Of a stretch of 64,000 nucleotides of DNA, positions 1 through 9,685 are shown piece by piece. The stretch is from Flavobacterium cupriresistens. GTDB taxonomy: Bacteria; Bacteroidota; Bacteroidia; Flavobacteriales; Flavobacteriaceae. Position numbers and translations under genes: made by a program. The first letter of the stretch is position 1. The number at the start of each line of letters is the position of its first letter. Where the stretch lies: assembly GCF_020911925.1 (NCBI RefSeq), contig NZ_CP087134.1, positions 1,116,001 to 1,180,000 of the forward strand. The letters run 5' to 3'. The notes under the pieces are model-generated. The model ran no database searches, was not told the origin of the DNA, and saw only the letters and a program-made list of their open reading frames with translations.

Positions 1-1620
1 TTTTTGAGGAACTGTTGTGACTTCTTTGGTCAATGCTTTCTCAAAGTTTTCCTGCGCAAGTCTAAAGTATTTCTTTTGGTAAAAATACAACCCTGCTTTA
101 TAATACACAACCCAATAATCAGGGTTTAATGATTGATATTGTTGAATAAAATCAAAAGGAATTTTTGTTTTATTTTTTAGGTATACATCTATTTTATGAT
201 CTTCAGTTTTGAACTTTTTATAGTTTTTGAAGGCTGTTGTTTGTAAAAAAGGATCTTTGGCGATGTTCCGGTTTTCTTCTTCAAACGAAAGAAGAGGATT
301 TGTTTTCCGTTCTTTAAAAACAGAATCTAAATTGTAACAGACAAACTCGCCTAATTGATAGGGATTTGCTGAAATCCAAACCGTTTTTTCTTTCGGTTTG
401 AAAATAATTCCGTGATGCGCCATCAGCTGATTTAGCGCTTTTTCATTGCCATAACCCAAGGTACTATTTTGTAAACCTTCTTTGTTTCTGAGGATTTCGG
501 AAGCAATTTGAGGGTTAATTTTTGTGTTTTGACTAAGGAGTTCCTGCATTCTTTCAAAACGATATTCCGAGTGACTGTTGGCAATTTGAAATTGATTTCG
601 TTTATCATCTTTAAAAGCAGCACTCTGAAAATGATTGGAACAAATTAATTGATCACTGTTGGGAACATCGTACACATCCATTTTTTTGGGTGAGACTTCG
701 ATTAGAATAGCTTTGTTATCGTGTGCACTTCCAACCATGATGGATTCGGAAACAAATACGTTTCTCTTTTTGACAATTGCAATGGCTTCCTCTATGTTTT
801 GTGCGTGTTGTAAAATCTCTCTGGTTAGAATAGAAATTGGTGTTTTGGCGCTCAAAGGAATTTTCGATTTTCCGGCATTTATGGTTACGGTAAGTCCTTC
901 TTTATTCATTCCCGAAACTGCCCCAATCATTCCGGGCCAGGTTACCATCATAAAAGGATATCCTTCTTTTGGATTAATAAAGGCAACTATTTTATTTTCT
1001 GCGAAAGCCTCATTGACATAAAAATCAAAATTGCGTCCTAAAATCAGATTTCCGTCTTCCGATTTTTCATTCCAGGCAGCAAAAGAGGAACAACCGACCA
1101 AGGCCAAATCTTGTAGAGCATGGCCAATATCGTGTGCTCCATGCAGGTACAAATTGCGTTGATATTGTGGCGCCAGATTGTCAAAAGTATGTGAAGTATA
1201 TTGCGAAATACCATAGATTTCGGCCTGATATTCGTTAGGAACATTGAGATATAATTTTCGATTGTACCATTTTAGAAAATTACGAAGCAAGTTTTGCTGG
1301 AATTTAGAGGGAACAATATCTTCAATTCGCGAGAAAAAAATCTGCTCCTGTTTTTTTAAAAGGGAATCTGTTAAAGCACCGGTGCTAAGACCGATTTCAA
1401 GCGGATCTCCTTCGACATACAATTCCCAAAGACCTTGTTTATTTTTTAAAAACGAATTTCTTCCGGACACAAAAGCGCTGTCCGATTGTTTTGTCACTAC
1501 CGGTTTTGTTGCATTATAACTGGCAACATCAGGTAAATGATGTTTTGATTTTGAGATACCACAAGAAGTTAGCAGCATCGAAATACCGATAAAGAAAAGA
1601 AGTATTCTTCTGCTTTTCAT
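1..1620 (-). CDS. C45-family (acyl-CoA:6-APA acyltransferase-like) lipoprotein, 3' end cut by window edge
   Basis: The minus-strand frame opens at the ATG at 1620 and stays open to base 1, so the C-terminus lies outside the window. It begins with a lipoprotein signal (hydrophobic stretch, then LTSC with Cys20). A GCSSFAAW motif follows with Cys177, the position of the nucleophilic, usually self-processed Cys of Ntn-hydrolases of the C45 type, then a GRNFDF block typical of that family. After about residue 440 the sequence becomes TPR-like (YYKAGLYFYQKKYFRLAQ). Homologues occur in flexirubin-type clusters; a role in amide or ester acyl transfer or hydrolysis on pigment precursors at the outer membrane is inference. 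It follows the oxidoreductase at 1630 by 9 bases, so it is the last visible gene of the operon. Confidence 0.8.
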   Translation of the reverse strand, partial: MKSRRILLFFIGISMLLTSCGISKSKHHLPDVASYNATKPVVTKQSDSAFVSGRNSFLKNKQGLWELYVEGDPLEIGLSTGALTDSLLKKQEQIFFSRIEDIVPSKFQQNLLRNFLKWYNRKLYLNVPNEYQAEIYGISQYTSHTFDNLAPQYQRNLYLHGAHDIGHALQDLALVGCSSFAAWNEKSEDGNLILGRNFDFYVNEAFAENKIVAFINPKEGYPFMMVTWPGMIGAVSGMNKEGLTVTINAGKSKIPLSAKTPISILTREILQHAQNIEEAIAIVKKRNVFVSESIMVGSAHDNKAILIEVSPKKMDVYDVPNSDQLICSNHFQSAAFKDDKRNQFQIANSHSEYRFERMQELLSQNTKINPQIASEILRNKEGLQNSTLGYGNEKALNQLMAHHGIIFKPKEKTVWISANPYQLGEFVCYNLDSVFKERKTNPLLSFEEENRNIAKDPFLQTTAFKNYKKFKTEDHKIDVYLKNKTKIPFDFIQQYQSLNPDYWVVYYKAGLYFYQKKYFRLAQENFEKALTKEVTTVPQK

Positions 1621-1629
1621 AATGCTTAC

Positions 1630-3147
1630 TTATTCAGATTCTTGATTTATTTTGTCAACCAGATATTCTTTGCCTACAATTTCCGAGCAGGTTACTACAG
1701 CTCCGATTGTTACCCCCAGTACACCGTGCATATTGATGCTTTGACCTGTGAGATAAAGATTGTCTAATTTTGTTTTGGAGGCAATCAGGGTTTTCATCGG
1801 ACTATTTGAATCTTTGACGTAACCGTACATATTGCCTTTATCACCGCCAATATAATCGCGATAAGAAAGTGGCGTAGAAGTATGAACGGATTGGATACAG
1901 TCTTTGATTCCTGTAAATTTCTTTTCGATTTGATCTAAAAAAGCAGCAGCCTTTCGGGTTTTAAATTCTTCATAACTTTCGCCGCGATCTTTTTTGTCCA
2001 CGATCGTATTATGGGTATCTACCCATGGCGAAACATCATCATATTTCATGTAAGTAATAAAAGTCATCCCGTCTGCCCATTCTTCTTCTTTTGCTGAGGC
2101 ATTCATGGATGCCATATAGGCTTTTGGCCATGAATTTTCATCATACTCATGAGCGGTCCAGACTTCCTGGCTGTTCTTAAAATGATAATAATTATGGTTG
2201 ATGTATTTGAAACTTTTTGGCTTGAAAACAATATAAAGACTAAAGGCAGAAATAACACCTTCCAGACTTTGAATCCTGCTGTAAAACGACTTTCTGAAAT
2301 TTTCTTCCCCGACCATTTTCAAGGTAGTTTTCGGTTCAATGTTTGAAATAAAATAGGTACCCGAAACTTCTGTTCCGTCCTTCATTTTTACCGATGTGAC
2401 CTTGTTGTTTTCAACAGGAAAATGAATAACTTCTTTGTGTTTGTAAAATTCTCCACCGTGTTTTTTTAACTGTTTCAGCAGTTGCTTTGTAATCTGACTT
2501 CCACCATTAATACAGCGCCAGGAACTTTGGATATAGGAGTTTACCGAGAGCGCGTGCACATAAAAAGGAGATTTGTCTGCAATTCCGGCATACAGAAAAT
2601 TCGAACCACTCAAAACGGCTCTTAACTTTTCGTTTTGTGTAAATTCTTCTATGGTTGCCTTCGCATTTAGTTCTAAAATGGCATTGTCATATTTGCCTCC
2701 CCATTCCAGATTATAAAGTGGGAAAGAATCGCAGATAGTTCTTAGTTTATCGCAATAATTTTCAATGTTGGTTTTCTCTTCGGGGAAATAGGTTTCTAAT
2801 TGTTTTACAAAATTATCATACCCTTGGGCATGTGGATATTCGTTTTGATCGTCTTCAAATGAGATCATATCAAAACCATTTTCGTCCATTTTTTTTAATT
2901 TCAAATGGTCAATTATCCCTAGATATTTAAAATATTTGTGCAGATTTTGCCCTTCACTCAGACCTCCGATATAATGAATTCCGGTATCAAAAATGGTTTT
3001 ATCGCGCACAAAAGTCTGCAGATTTCCGCCATATTGATTGTTTTTTTCCAGCACACAAACGCTATAGCCTTCTTTCGCCAGGATTATAGACGAAACTAAA
3101 CCGCCTAAACCGCTTCCTACAATTACGACGTCGTAATGCTCTTTCAT
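1630..3147 (-). CDS. CrtI/phytoene-desaturase-like FAD oxidoreductase
   Basis: 505 aa. The N-terminus carries the dinucleotide-binding fingerprint VVIVGSGLGGLVSS followed by an acidic residue in VCVLEK, and the C-terminus ends in the second FAD-binding block (NLYLTGQSINMHGVLGVTIG), the layout of carotenoid desaturase / retinol saturase-like flavoproteins. It is one of two such paralogues in the cluster (the other at 25541). In aryl polyene/flexirubin clusters such enzymes are thought to act on the polyene or ring; the exact step cannot be read from sequence. It starts one base from the stop of the upstream 1226-aa exporter gene, so it is clearly co-transcribed. Confidence 0.85.
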   Translation of the reverse strand: MKEHYDVVIVGSGLGGLVSSIILAKEGYSVCVLEKNNQYGGNLQTFVRDKTIFDTGIHYIGGLSEGQNLHKYFKYLGIIDHLKLKKMDENGFDMISFEDDQNEYPHAQGYDNFVKQLETYFPEEKTNIENYCDKLRTICDSFPLYNLEWGGKYDNAILELNAKATIEEFTQNEKLRAVLSGSNFLYAGIADKSPFYVHALSVNSYIQSSWRCINGGSQITKQLLKQLKKHGGEFYKHKEVIHFPVENNKVTSVKMKDGTEVSGTYFISNIEPKTTLKMVGEENFRKSFYSRIQSLEGVISAFSLYIVFKPKSFKYINHNYYHFKNSQEVWTAHEYDENSWPKAYMASMNASAKEEEWADGMTFITYMKYDDVSPWVDTHNTIVDKKDRGESYEEFKTRKAAAFLDQIEKKFTGIKDCIQSVHTSTPLSYRDYIGGDKGNMYGYVKDSNSPMKTLIASKTKLDNLYLTGQSINMHGVLGVTIGAVVTCSEIVGKEYLVDKINQESE

Positions 3148-3148
3148 C

Positions 3149-6100
3149 CTAGTTTTTCTTTAATATAATTATGGAGTCTTTGTCTAAAACCGAATTAAAG
3201 CCAAAGTTAGTCAAAGTGTCTTTTAAATCGGAAGCATCAATTAAAATAACGACAGAAGTTGTAGCAACAATTTTCTCAAGGTCATTTTTATAGTTTTCGT
3301 CAGAAATTAAAACAGCATCGTATTGATCTTGTAAAGTCAGATCAAAATGGTCCAGATAAGTGATTTTTCTTTTTGAAACGATGTAATTGGTTTTTGCAAC
3401 GGCCAATTTTTCTTCGTCTTTAGTATAGGAATATATTTTTCGTTGTGGCTCTTGTAGCGTCAACAAAACATCCAGTTGCCCATAATCGTTTGATAAATGC
3501 AATATTTTAGCCTTCGTCGAAAGATGTTGGTTCAGATTGTGATACGTTTCTAAATTGGCCTTCAGATCGTTTTTTACACTGTTTACGATTTCAATTTCTT
3601 TGTAATCGTAACTGTGCAAAAGCATTTTTTTGAAATATTTCGGGCCTTCTAATTCTTGGCGGATTTTAGCAAATTCGTTTTTAAAATAAGCACCAATTTG
3701 TTTTGTTCTTTCGGTGTAATTTTTGCCAAACGAAAGATTATCAGGTGTAATTCTTTCCAGAATAGAAACGGTAAGTGTGGTGTCGTGAATTACAAAATCG
3801 CCTTTCGGAATGGCTTCTGAAGCGCCATGAATCAAAACAGGAAGAATGTCTAAATTAAATGCTTCGGCAAGGTAAAAAGCACCTTTGTGAAAACGTTTAA
3901 TCTGATTGCTTTCTGAGCGTGTTCCTTCCGGGAAAATCATTAACGAATAGCCTTCGTTTACTTTCTGACGGAGATGTTCAACACCGCCTTCGAGTCCTTC
4001 AGAAACCGGATAGAAGCCCGCTTTTCGAACGGTCGCACCAAAGATTGGCGAATTGTAAACCCAGTCATTTACTAAAAATATAATTTTTGGACTGAGCATT
4101 CCCACCAATAAAATATCAAGAAAAGAAGAATGATTGGCGATAATAATAGCCGGTTTTTCAAAATTTTCATTAAAGTTGTTAATGACTTTTTTATGAATAT
4201 ATGGATTGGTATACAACACCGATTTCATGAATTTTGAAATCGCATATCGAAAGCCTTTCATTTTTGTTTTTTCGTTTAACGGAATAATCGGCATCACGAT
4301 TAAACTGAAAAGAGACATTAAAAGACCACCAAGTCCATAGTAGGCAAAAGACAAAACACCGTGAACAAAACTGCGCAATTCAAAAGGAGCATTTCCTTTT
4401 TTAGGACGATTCGATAAAAACAGTTTGAACAGAATCGGATAAAAAATAAAGGTGATGATAAGTGCGGCAAAAACCCCAATTAGGGAGATAGACGAAATAG
4501 ATCTAAGCGCAGGATGGTGTGCAAAAATCATCGCACCAATTCCTAAGATAGTTGTGATTACTGCCAGAATAATGGAAGTTCTGTAGATGGCAATTTCGTT
4601 TTTTCCGGTTGTATATTCTTTCTGAAGCGCACTGGTCATGAAAATACTGAAATCGACTCCATGACCAAAAATCAGGGTACAGACAATCATACTGAAAATA
4701 TTTAGCTGAATGCCAAAAATCCCCATAATTCCTGCTGTAACAATTCCGGTCAAAACAATCGGAATACAGCTTACGATGACCAATTCAATTCTTCTGAAAA
4801 AGAAAAATAAAATCAGAATTACAGCCACAAAAGAATAATTTACAAGAGAATTAAAATCAGTCTTTAAAGTGCTAAAGAATGTTTCATTCATCTGTTGACG
4901 GTCAATTGCAATCAGGTCTTTTTGAGTTTCCGCTTCTTTTATAAAAGGATCACGTTGTTCAGGAGTTACTTTTACTAAGGTCGAAATGGTATAAAAGCCT
5001 TTCTTTTCTGTTACAAATTCATGCAATTGCAACGCCTGAATTTTTAGATAATCGGCGGGTGTAATGGGTTTGAAATTGTAATCTAAATGCTCAAAAAATG
5101 TCGCGTATGTTGTGGGTTTGAAACCTAATTTGGAACCTTCGGCAACTAATTCGGATTGCAAAAGTTGTTTTTTGTGGGTATCCCAAAACGAATTCCATTG
5201 ATCGATTTTTTGTTTTTGAGCAGATTCTGAAAGCATAATACCGCCGACAGAACTGAAATTTAGTATTTTCTGTTGCTGTTTTTCTTTAGCCAAATGAGCA
5301 AAAAGACGGCTGTTGTTTTGCAGCACTTCCTCCATACTTTTCCCGTACGAAGCAACATAAATGGTTTTTGAAGTCAGACTAGTGCTTTCTTCGAGGTCTT
5401 TTTCGGCCGCTTTTATTTCTTTTGGAACGAAATTTAATTGCGATAAGTCATTGTTGAAACCAACATCATTATAAGTAAAGCAGCAAACAATCGTAATGAG
5501 AACACAAAATCCGATTAAGAATTTATTATTGTGAAAGGAGAAATGAGCGAGTTTATCGATTACATTTTTCTTATGCTCAGGAGTATGCTCTTTTGGTTTG
5601 TACAAGTGCGGAACAATTAAGAGCGAGAAAAAAGCAGAAGACATTACAATCACGGCTGCAAAAATTCCCAAATCATTCAAGGCATCAGATTTTACAAAAA
5701 GCAGACACAAGAAGGCCACAGCAGTTGTTGAACTACTCATAATAACAGGCATTGTAATGTCTTTGTATAACGTTTTTACATCGCTATTGTGTTTGTAATG
5801 GGTGAGGATATGAATGGAATAATCAATTGTGATTCCCAATAAAATAGAGCCAATTCCGAGGGAGATGGCCGAAATTTGATCTTTTATAAAATACAGAAAA
5901 GCCACAGCAAAGAGACCACCAAAAACCGTTGGCAGAAAAATAATTAACGGGATCAATATTTTTCGGTAAAACAAAATCAGAATCAACATCAAAGTGATCA
6001 TCGCGATGGAGGTCGTCAGAATAATATCGCTTTTAATCTGATTGGCATTGGCAACCGCAATTAAAGCCGAACCAAAATAACTGATCGAAGTTTTGGTTTT

Positions 6101-6829
6101 GAATTTCTGATTTAGATGGTCCTGAATTGATTGAAGCTTGGCGGCAAAAAGAGTATTCTTTTCGGTTTCGCTCGACGGAAGATTGGAGGTGATAAAAAGC
6201 AATAATTTCTTTTTGTCTTTGGTCATAACAAAACCATTATTGAGGGTGAAATCATCCCCAACGTTTAGTTGTTGTAATTTTTTTAAAGCAATAAAAGAAA
6301 TTCCCAACGGATCCTGTAAAATAAAATCTTTGGTCACAAATCCTGAAGGCGAAATAATTGCTTTATAATTGCCCTGAACGGTCGCCGCAATACTGTCTTT
6401 TTGAAGCTTGTTCCCGATGGCAGCATAATCTTCAGTATCCAGAAAAAGCGGCAGATTGTGGTAAACAAAATCGATAGTTTCCTGAATGTTTTCTTCGTCA
6501 ACTTTCCCTTGAATTCCGGTGATATAAGGCTTACAGGATACCGCAACACTGTCAGAAAAAGCAGTTGCCATTTGGGTTAAATCTTCTTCGGTTCCGTTTT
6601 TTTCGAGTTTGAAAATAACGGTAATTTTATCTGCAAAATTAAGCTGTTTAAGCACTTTTGCCGTAACATCTGATTTGTCGTTTGTCGGAATAATTTTGGT
6701 AATATCTTCTTCAAATTTAATTTGAGAAGCAAAAAATCCAAACACAAAAAGCATCGCAACAGCCAGTACAACCGATAGGGTTTTTCTTCGGTTTACAAAT
6801 AAGTGAATGGCGTAGAAATAGTGATGCAT
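3149..6829 (-). CDS. MMPL/RND exporter fused to a PlsC-type acyltransferase
   Basis: 1226 aa from the ATG at 6829. The longer frame to 6952 starts with GTG inside an intergenic repeat and is rejected. Residues 1-830 have the RND/MMPL plan: a first TM, a large periplasmic loop, TM blocks 2-6, a second loop, then TM blocks 8-12. A PlsC/LPLAT domain follows with the catalytic HX4D motif NHSSFLD (His900, Asp905) and FPEGTRS near residue 965. The last ~130 residues look like a degenerate Rossmann/SAM-methyltransferase fold (AKILHLSNDYG, then YDAVLISD) without a clear cofactor glycine motif. MMPL proteins are standard in aryl polyene clusters and probably export the lipidic pigment; the fused acyltransferase suggests that acylation and export are coupled. 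Confidence 0.9.
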   Translation of the reverse strand: MHHYFYAIHLFVNRRKTLSVVLAVAMLFVFGFFASQIKFEEDITKIIPTNDKSDVTAKVLKQLNFADKITVIFKLEKNGTEEDLTQMATAFSDSVAVSCKPYITGIQGKVDEENIQETIDFVYHNLPLFLDTEDYAAIGNKLQKDSIAATVQGNYKAIISPSGFVTKDFILQDPLGISFIALKKLQQLNVGDDFTLNNGFVMTKDKKKLLLFITSNLPSSETEKNTLFAAKLQSIQDHLNQKFKTKTSISYFGSALIAVANANQIKSDIILTTSIAMITLMLILILFYRKILIPLIIFLPTVFGGLFAVAFLYFIKDQISAISLGIGSILLGITIDYSIHILTHYKHNSDVKTLYKDITMPVIMSSSTTAVAFLCLLFVKSDALNDLGIFAAVIVMSSAFFSLLIVPHLYKPKEHTPEHKKNVIDKLAHFSFHNNKFLIGFCVLITIVCCFTYNDVGFNNDLSQLNFVPKEIKAAEKDLEESTSLTSKTIYVASYGKSMEEVLQNNSRLFAHLAKEKQQQKILNFSSVGGIMLSESAQKQKIDQWNSFWDTHKKQLLQSELVAEGSKLGFKPTTYATFFEHLDYNFKPITPADYLKIQALQLHEFVTEKKGFYTISTLVKVTPEQRDPFIKEAETQKDLIAIDRQQMNETFFSTLKTDFNSLVNYSFVAVILILFFFFRRIELVIVSCIPIVLTGIVTAGIMGIFGIQLNIFSMIVCTLIFGHGVDFSIFMTSALQKEYTTGKNEIAIYRTSIILAVITTILGIGAMIFAHHPALRSISSISLIGVFAALIITFIFYPILFKLFLSNRPKKGNAPFELRSFVHGVLSFAYYGLGGLLMSLFSLIVMPIIPLNEKTKMKGFRYAISKFMKSVLYTNPYIHKKVINNFNENFEKPAIIIANHSSFLDILLVGMLSPKIIFLVNDWVYNSPIFGATVRKAGFYPVSEGLEGGVEHLRQKVNEGYSLMIFPEGTRSESNQIKRFHKGAFYLAEAFNLDILPVLIHGASEAIPKGDFVIHDTTLTVSILERITPDNLSFGKNYTERTKQIGAYFKNEFAKIRQELEGPKYFKKMLLHSYDYKEIEIVNSVKNDLKANLETYHNLNQHLSTKAKILHLSNDYGQLDVLLTLQEPQRKIYSYTKDEEKLAVAKTNYIVSKRKITYLDHFDLTLQDQYDAVLISDENYKNDLEKIVATTSVVILIDASDLKDTLTNFGFNSVLDKDSIIILKKN

Positions 6830-6849
6830 AATTATTTTTTTATTGTTTT

Positions 6850-6992
6850 TTTTGCCACAGATTAAAAGGATTAAACAGTTTTTTTGCCGTGAATTACGCG
6901 AATTGCCACCAATTAATTCGTTTAATTTGTGAAGTTCGTGGCGAAAGATCACAGATTTGAAATCCTTTTAATCTTCTTAATCTGTGGCAAAC
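6850..6992. repeat. palindromic intergenic repeat (TTTGCCACAGATTAA ends)
   Basis: The segment between the exporter gene and the glycosyltransferase starts with TTTGCCACAGATTAA (6851-6865) and ends with its exact reverse complement (6977-6991). The inner AAAAGGATT is also mirrored. A further GCCGTGAATTACGCGAATT-like arm lies inside. Such elements are scattered between genes in Flavobacterium genomes. This one interrupts an otherwise closely packed operon. Confidence 0.75.
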
Positions 6993-7001
6993 CTTTATTT
7001 G

Positions 7002-8180
7002 CTATTTATTTTTTTTAGAACTAAAAGCGGTCAAAAGTAAATAACTGATAAGACCAACTGAAAGCGCTAAAACGGATGCTAAAATAAGACTTCCGACGAT
7101 ATATTGTGTTGCATTTTTTTGAATATCATCAAACGTCACGGAACTGTCTAAAACCAAAGGCGTATCTGTGGACACAAAATAGCTGCCCATTTTTAATGAT
7201 CCATAAATTACAAATGGAATAAAAGGAGGGAAACTCACATTGGATGACAAATAAGCAATGACTTTGTTGAGTTTAAAAAGAGTAGCAAAAAACAAAAGCA
7301 ATACGGTTTGAAATCCCCAAAAAGGCGAAATTCCGATAAAAATGCCCAGTGCAATAGCAGCTGCTTTTTTGAAATTGGAATCACTGCTTTCTAAAATGTC
7401 TTCGAGAAAGAATCTTTTAAAACCTTTTTTTTTTGCTTTTCGAACAAAGTCCCGGGGCTTAATGTACAAAAGGGCATTGAGAACTAAAACGGTATTTAAA
7501 ATACTGATTCGGGTAAAATCTTTGAAAGGACGAAAGTGTGAAACCCGTTCCGTAGGGTCATACAAAATTTGAATTGGGATATTTTTCACCAAAATACCTT
7601 TCCAGGCAGAGCGAACGATAACTTCAATTTCAAACTCAAATTTATTGGTATAATATTTTTTCGGGATGAGTCTTAACGGGTACAAACGGAAACCCGATTG
7701 TGTATCGTCGAGTTTAATTCCGGTTTCGAACCAAAACCAAAAGTTGGAGAATTTATTACCAAAGCTACTTTTTTTAGGCACATTTTCCTGTGTCATATTT
7801 CGGCTTCCGATCAATAAAGAATCGGGTTGCTTTTGAATTTCGACAAGAAAATTTGGAATATCGGTAGCAAAATGCTGACCATCAGAATCAATAGTAATGG
7901 CATATTCAAAATTCAGTTCAATTGCTTTTTTGAAACCATTTCTCAAAGCCATTCCTTTTCCTGAATTTTTGGCGTGGTGAATTTGAGTTAAGTACGAATA
8001 GTCTTTTAATATAGTGCTGGTTTCATCAGTAGAACCGTCATTGATGATGATGATATTGGGAGTGAAATCCAAAACAGAATCTAAGACTTTTCTTAAAGTT
8101 TTGTGGTTGTTGTACGTGGGAACAAGCACACAAAAATGCGTCGAATTAATCAGGTCCTGCTGTGGTAAAGTAGGTTTCAT
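7002..8180 (-). CDS. glycosyltransferase family 2 fused to DUF2062 membrane domain
   Basis: 392 aa. The N-terminal GT-A domain has CVLVPTYNNHKTL, the nucleotide-sugar site NDGSTDE and TIDSDGQH (DxD-like), then LLIGSRN and the DTQSGFRLYP acceptor block of dolichol-phosphate-mannose/WcaA-type enzymes. The last ~140 residues form a DUF2062 membrane module (AIALGIFIGISPFWGFQTVLLLF and a further TM pair). GT2-DUF2062 proteins are regular members of aryl polyene clusters and probably attach or deliver a sugar to the membrane-anchored product. Upstream lies the 161-aa secreted protein, 19 bases away. Confidence 0.88.
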   Translation of the reverse strand: MKPTLPQQDLINSTHFCVLVPTYNNHKTLRKVLDSVLDFTPNIIIINDGSTDETSTILKDYSYLTQIHHAKNSGKGMALRNGFKKAIELNFEYAITIDSDGQHFATDIPNFLVEIQKQPDSLLIGSRNMTQENVPKKSSFGNKFSNFWFWFETGIKLDDTQSGFRLYPLRLIPKKYYTNKFEFEIEVIVRSAWKGILVKNIPIQILYDPTERVSHFRPFKDFTRISILNTVLVLNALLYIKPRDFVRKAKKKGFKRFFLEDILESSDSNFKKAAAIALGIFIGISPFWGFQTVLLLFFATLFKLNKVIAYLSSNVSFPPFIPFVIYGSLKMGSYFVSTDTPLVLDSSVTFDDIQKNATQYIVGSLILASVLALSVGLISYLLLTAFSSKKNK

Positions 8181-8199
8181 GTGGGAGATTTTTCTTTGT

Positions 8200-8685
8200 T
8201 TACTTTACAAATTGCTTCTCCTTGTCAGAGAAACTCTTAGATTGTAAAACAAAATCTTTTAGGTATTCTTTTAAAGCGGCATTTTGCTCGCTGTAATGGG
8301 TGGTAATATACTTTTTGTCTTCCTTAATATTTTTTTTGTAACCCGTAATTCCCGGTACATTTTCCTGAATACTCAACCGAATCATTCGGATTTCAATATT
8401 GTTTGGTTCGCTTGCAATGGTTGATTCCAGCAATTTTGCCCCTTCCTTGAAGCGATTCATTTTTTCTTTCAGTTTTTTTTCAAATTTTGAATCCAATAAG
8501 ATCGCAGCAGCTTTGTAGGCGACTAAGATTTTATCGTCATTGTTTGAAACACCGGAGAGCTTTTCTACAAAACTTTTAGCATTAGCTTCTGATTTATTAA
8601 CGTCAGGATAAGCTTTGCGAATGGAAGCTAAATCCGGATTACCGACAAAACTGAACCATAAAAGTAAGGAGAGTAAAAGTTTCAT
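8200..8685 (-). CDS. small secreted protein of the flexirubin cluster, function unknown
   Basis: 161 aa with an N-terminal signal peptide (KLLLSLLLWFSFVG, no lipobox Cys). The rest is charged and helical, with Lys/Glu-rich segments (KFEKKLKEKMNRFKEG) and no motif I recognise as catalytic. It starts 2 bases after the stop of the dehydratase gene upstream, so it belongs to the same transcript. A periplasmic helper role in pigment assembly or export is only an inference from position. Confidence 0.7.
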   Translation of the reverse strand: MKLLLSLLLWFSFVGNPDLASIRKAYPDVNKSEANAKSFVEKLSGVSNNDDKILVAYKAAAILLDSKFEKKLKEKMNRFKEGAKLLESTIASEPNNIEIRMIRLSIQENVPGITGYKKNIKEDKKYITTHYSEQNAALKEYLKDFVLQSKSFSDKEKQFVK

Positions 8686-8687
8686 AA

Positions 8688-9059
8688 TTATATTTTTTTA
8701 TAAGTGTTGCTTAATTTTAAAGCAACAGTATCATTAAAATACGTAGTGTTTTTTACTTTAACCAACTGCTCTTCTGTAGTGGCAATATCCAATTCTAAAC
8801 GTAATTCAGGAGTCGCTTCTGGATTGATAAGCGCCATGAATTTTACATTAGAAAGAGTTTGAATCATCAAAGAACTTGCAGTAATTGATTCTGTAAGTTC
8901 TTTGATAATCTGAATCATGCAGACACCAGGCATAATGGGGTTTCCCGGAAAATGACCTTTGAAAATTTCGTGTTTTTCATTGACCAAAATCGTGATATTG
9001 TATTTCGAATCGGATATTTTTTCCTCCGAAAGAATCTTGTAAAAATCTTTTAAAACCAT
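8688..9059 (-). CDS. hotdog 3-hydroxyacyl-ACP dehydratase, FabZ/ApeI-like
   Basis: 123 aa hotdog-fold protein. It keeps the FabA/FabZ catalytic-His motif GHFPGNPIMPGV, but the residue aligned with the catalytic Glu of FabZ (MPGVLxxEA) is Gln in MPGVCMIQII. It may therefore need a partner subunit. The hotdog proteins at 22553 and 23025 show the opposite pattern. In aryl polyene synthesis two hotdog subunits (ApeI and ApeP) act together to dehydrate the growing chain after each ketoreduction. The gene sits five bases after the beta-barrel gene at 9065. Confidence 0.8.
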   Translation of the reverse strand: MVLKDFYKILSEEKISDSKYNITILVNEKHEIFKGHFPGNPIMPGVCMIQIIKELTESITASSLMIQTLSNVKFMALINPEATPELRLELDIATTEEQLVKVKNTTYFNDTVALKLSNTYKKI

Positions 9060-9064
9060 AGTAT

Positions 9065-9682
9065 CTATTTTCCGAATATATAAGAAACACCAAACTGAAA
9101 ACTGTTATTTACATTGTATTCCCCTAACCAGTAATAATTATTGGAGTTGTTGGAATAATAACTGCTGTCCAATACGTCAAGAAAACCTTTTTTAAAACGG
9201 GCTTCAATTGTCAGACCTGAAGGGAAGCGATAAGCAACTCCGGAAATAAAAGATATATCATTTCTATTTTTTGTGATCGCTAAATTATCATCTACCAACA
9301 CATCTAATGAGGGACCGAATTGGATTTGAATACCAGGTCCAAAAGTAAACTTATTAAGTAAACTTAACGACAGATAATCGAGTTTTAAATCCAGGCGTTC
9401 CACTTTTTCTATTGAAGTACCGGCCTCAAAATAATTTCGGGCAACGTCATTAGAACCCTGTCTGGTATACGTGATTTCCGGTTGAAGTGCATAACGTTTG
9501 GTTAAATTAATTTCACCAAAACCACCAACATAAAAATCAGGTTTGTAATCACCATGCATTTCAGAAATGGAAGAAAGACTCAATCCTCCCCTTAAGCCGG
9601 GTTTAAAACTAACCTGAGCTTGTGTCTGTAGTATTGTAAAAAAAACAAACAGGAGGAAAACTATTTTTTTTTGACTCATCAT
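9065..9682 (-). CDS. outer-membrane beta-barrel protein (PorT-like), tandem copy 3
   Basis: 205 aa with signal peptide (FLLFVFFTILQTQAQ) and alternating beta-strands ending in a terminal aromatic strand (FQFGVSYIFGK). The core FYVGGFGEINLTKRYALQPE and the words TRQGS are shared with the two following paralogues. Two in-frame ATGs are possible (9682 or 9679). Predicted to sit in the outer membrane. A role in holding or translocating flexirubin, which is located in the outer membrane, is plausible but unproven. Confidence 0.8.
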   Translation of the reverse strand: MMSQKKIVFLLFVFFTILQTQAQVSFKPGLRGGLSLSSISEMHGDYKPDFYVGGFGEINLTKRYALQPEITYTRQGSNDVARNYFEAGTSIEKVERLDLKLDYLSLSLLNKFTFGPGIQIQFGPSLDVLVDDNLAITKNRNDISFISGVAYRFPSGLTIEARFKKGFLDVLDSSYYSNNSNNYYWLGEYNVNNSFQFGVSYIFGK

Positions 9683-9685
9683 TTT

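Noticed and set aside
659..1021. 120-codon plus-strand open frame in the C45-type gene
   Set aside because: Shadow of the long minus-strand lipoprotein frame that carries the GCSSF and GRNFDF motifs.
6830..6952. N-terminal extension of the MMPL-acyltransferase protein
   Set aside because: It starts at GTG inside a palindromic intergenic repeat and has a composition unlike the rest; a normal N-terminus starts at 6829.
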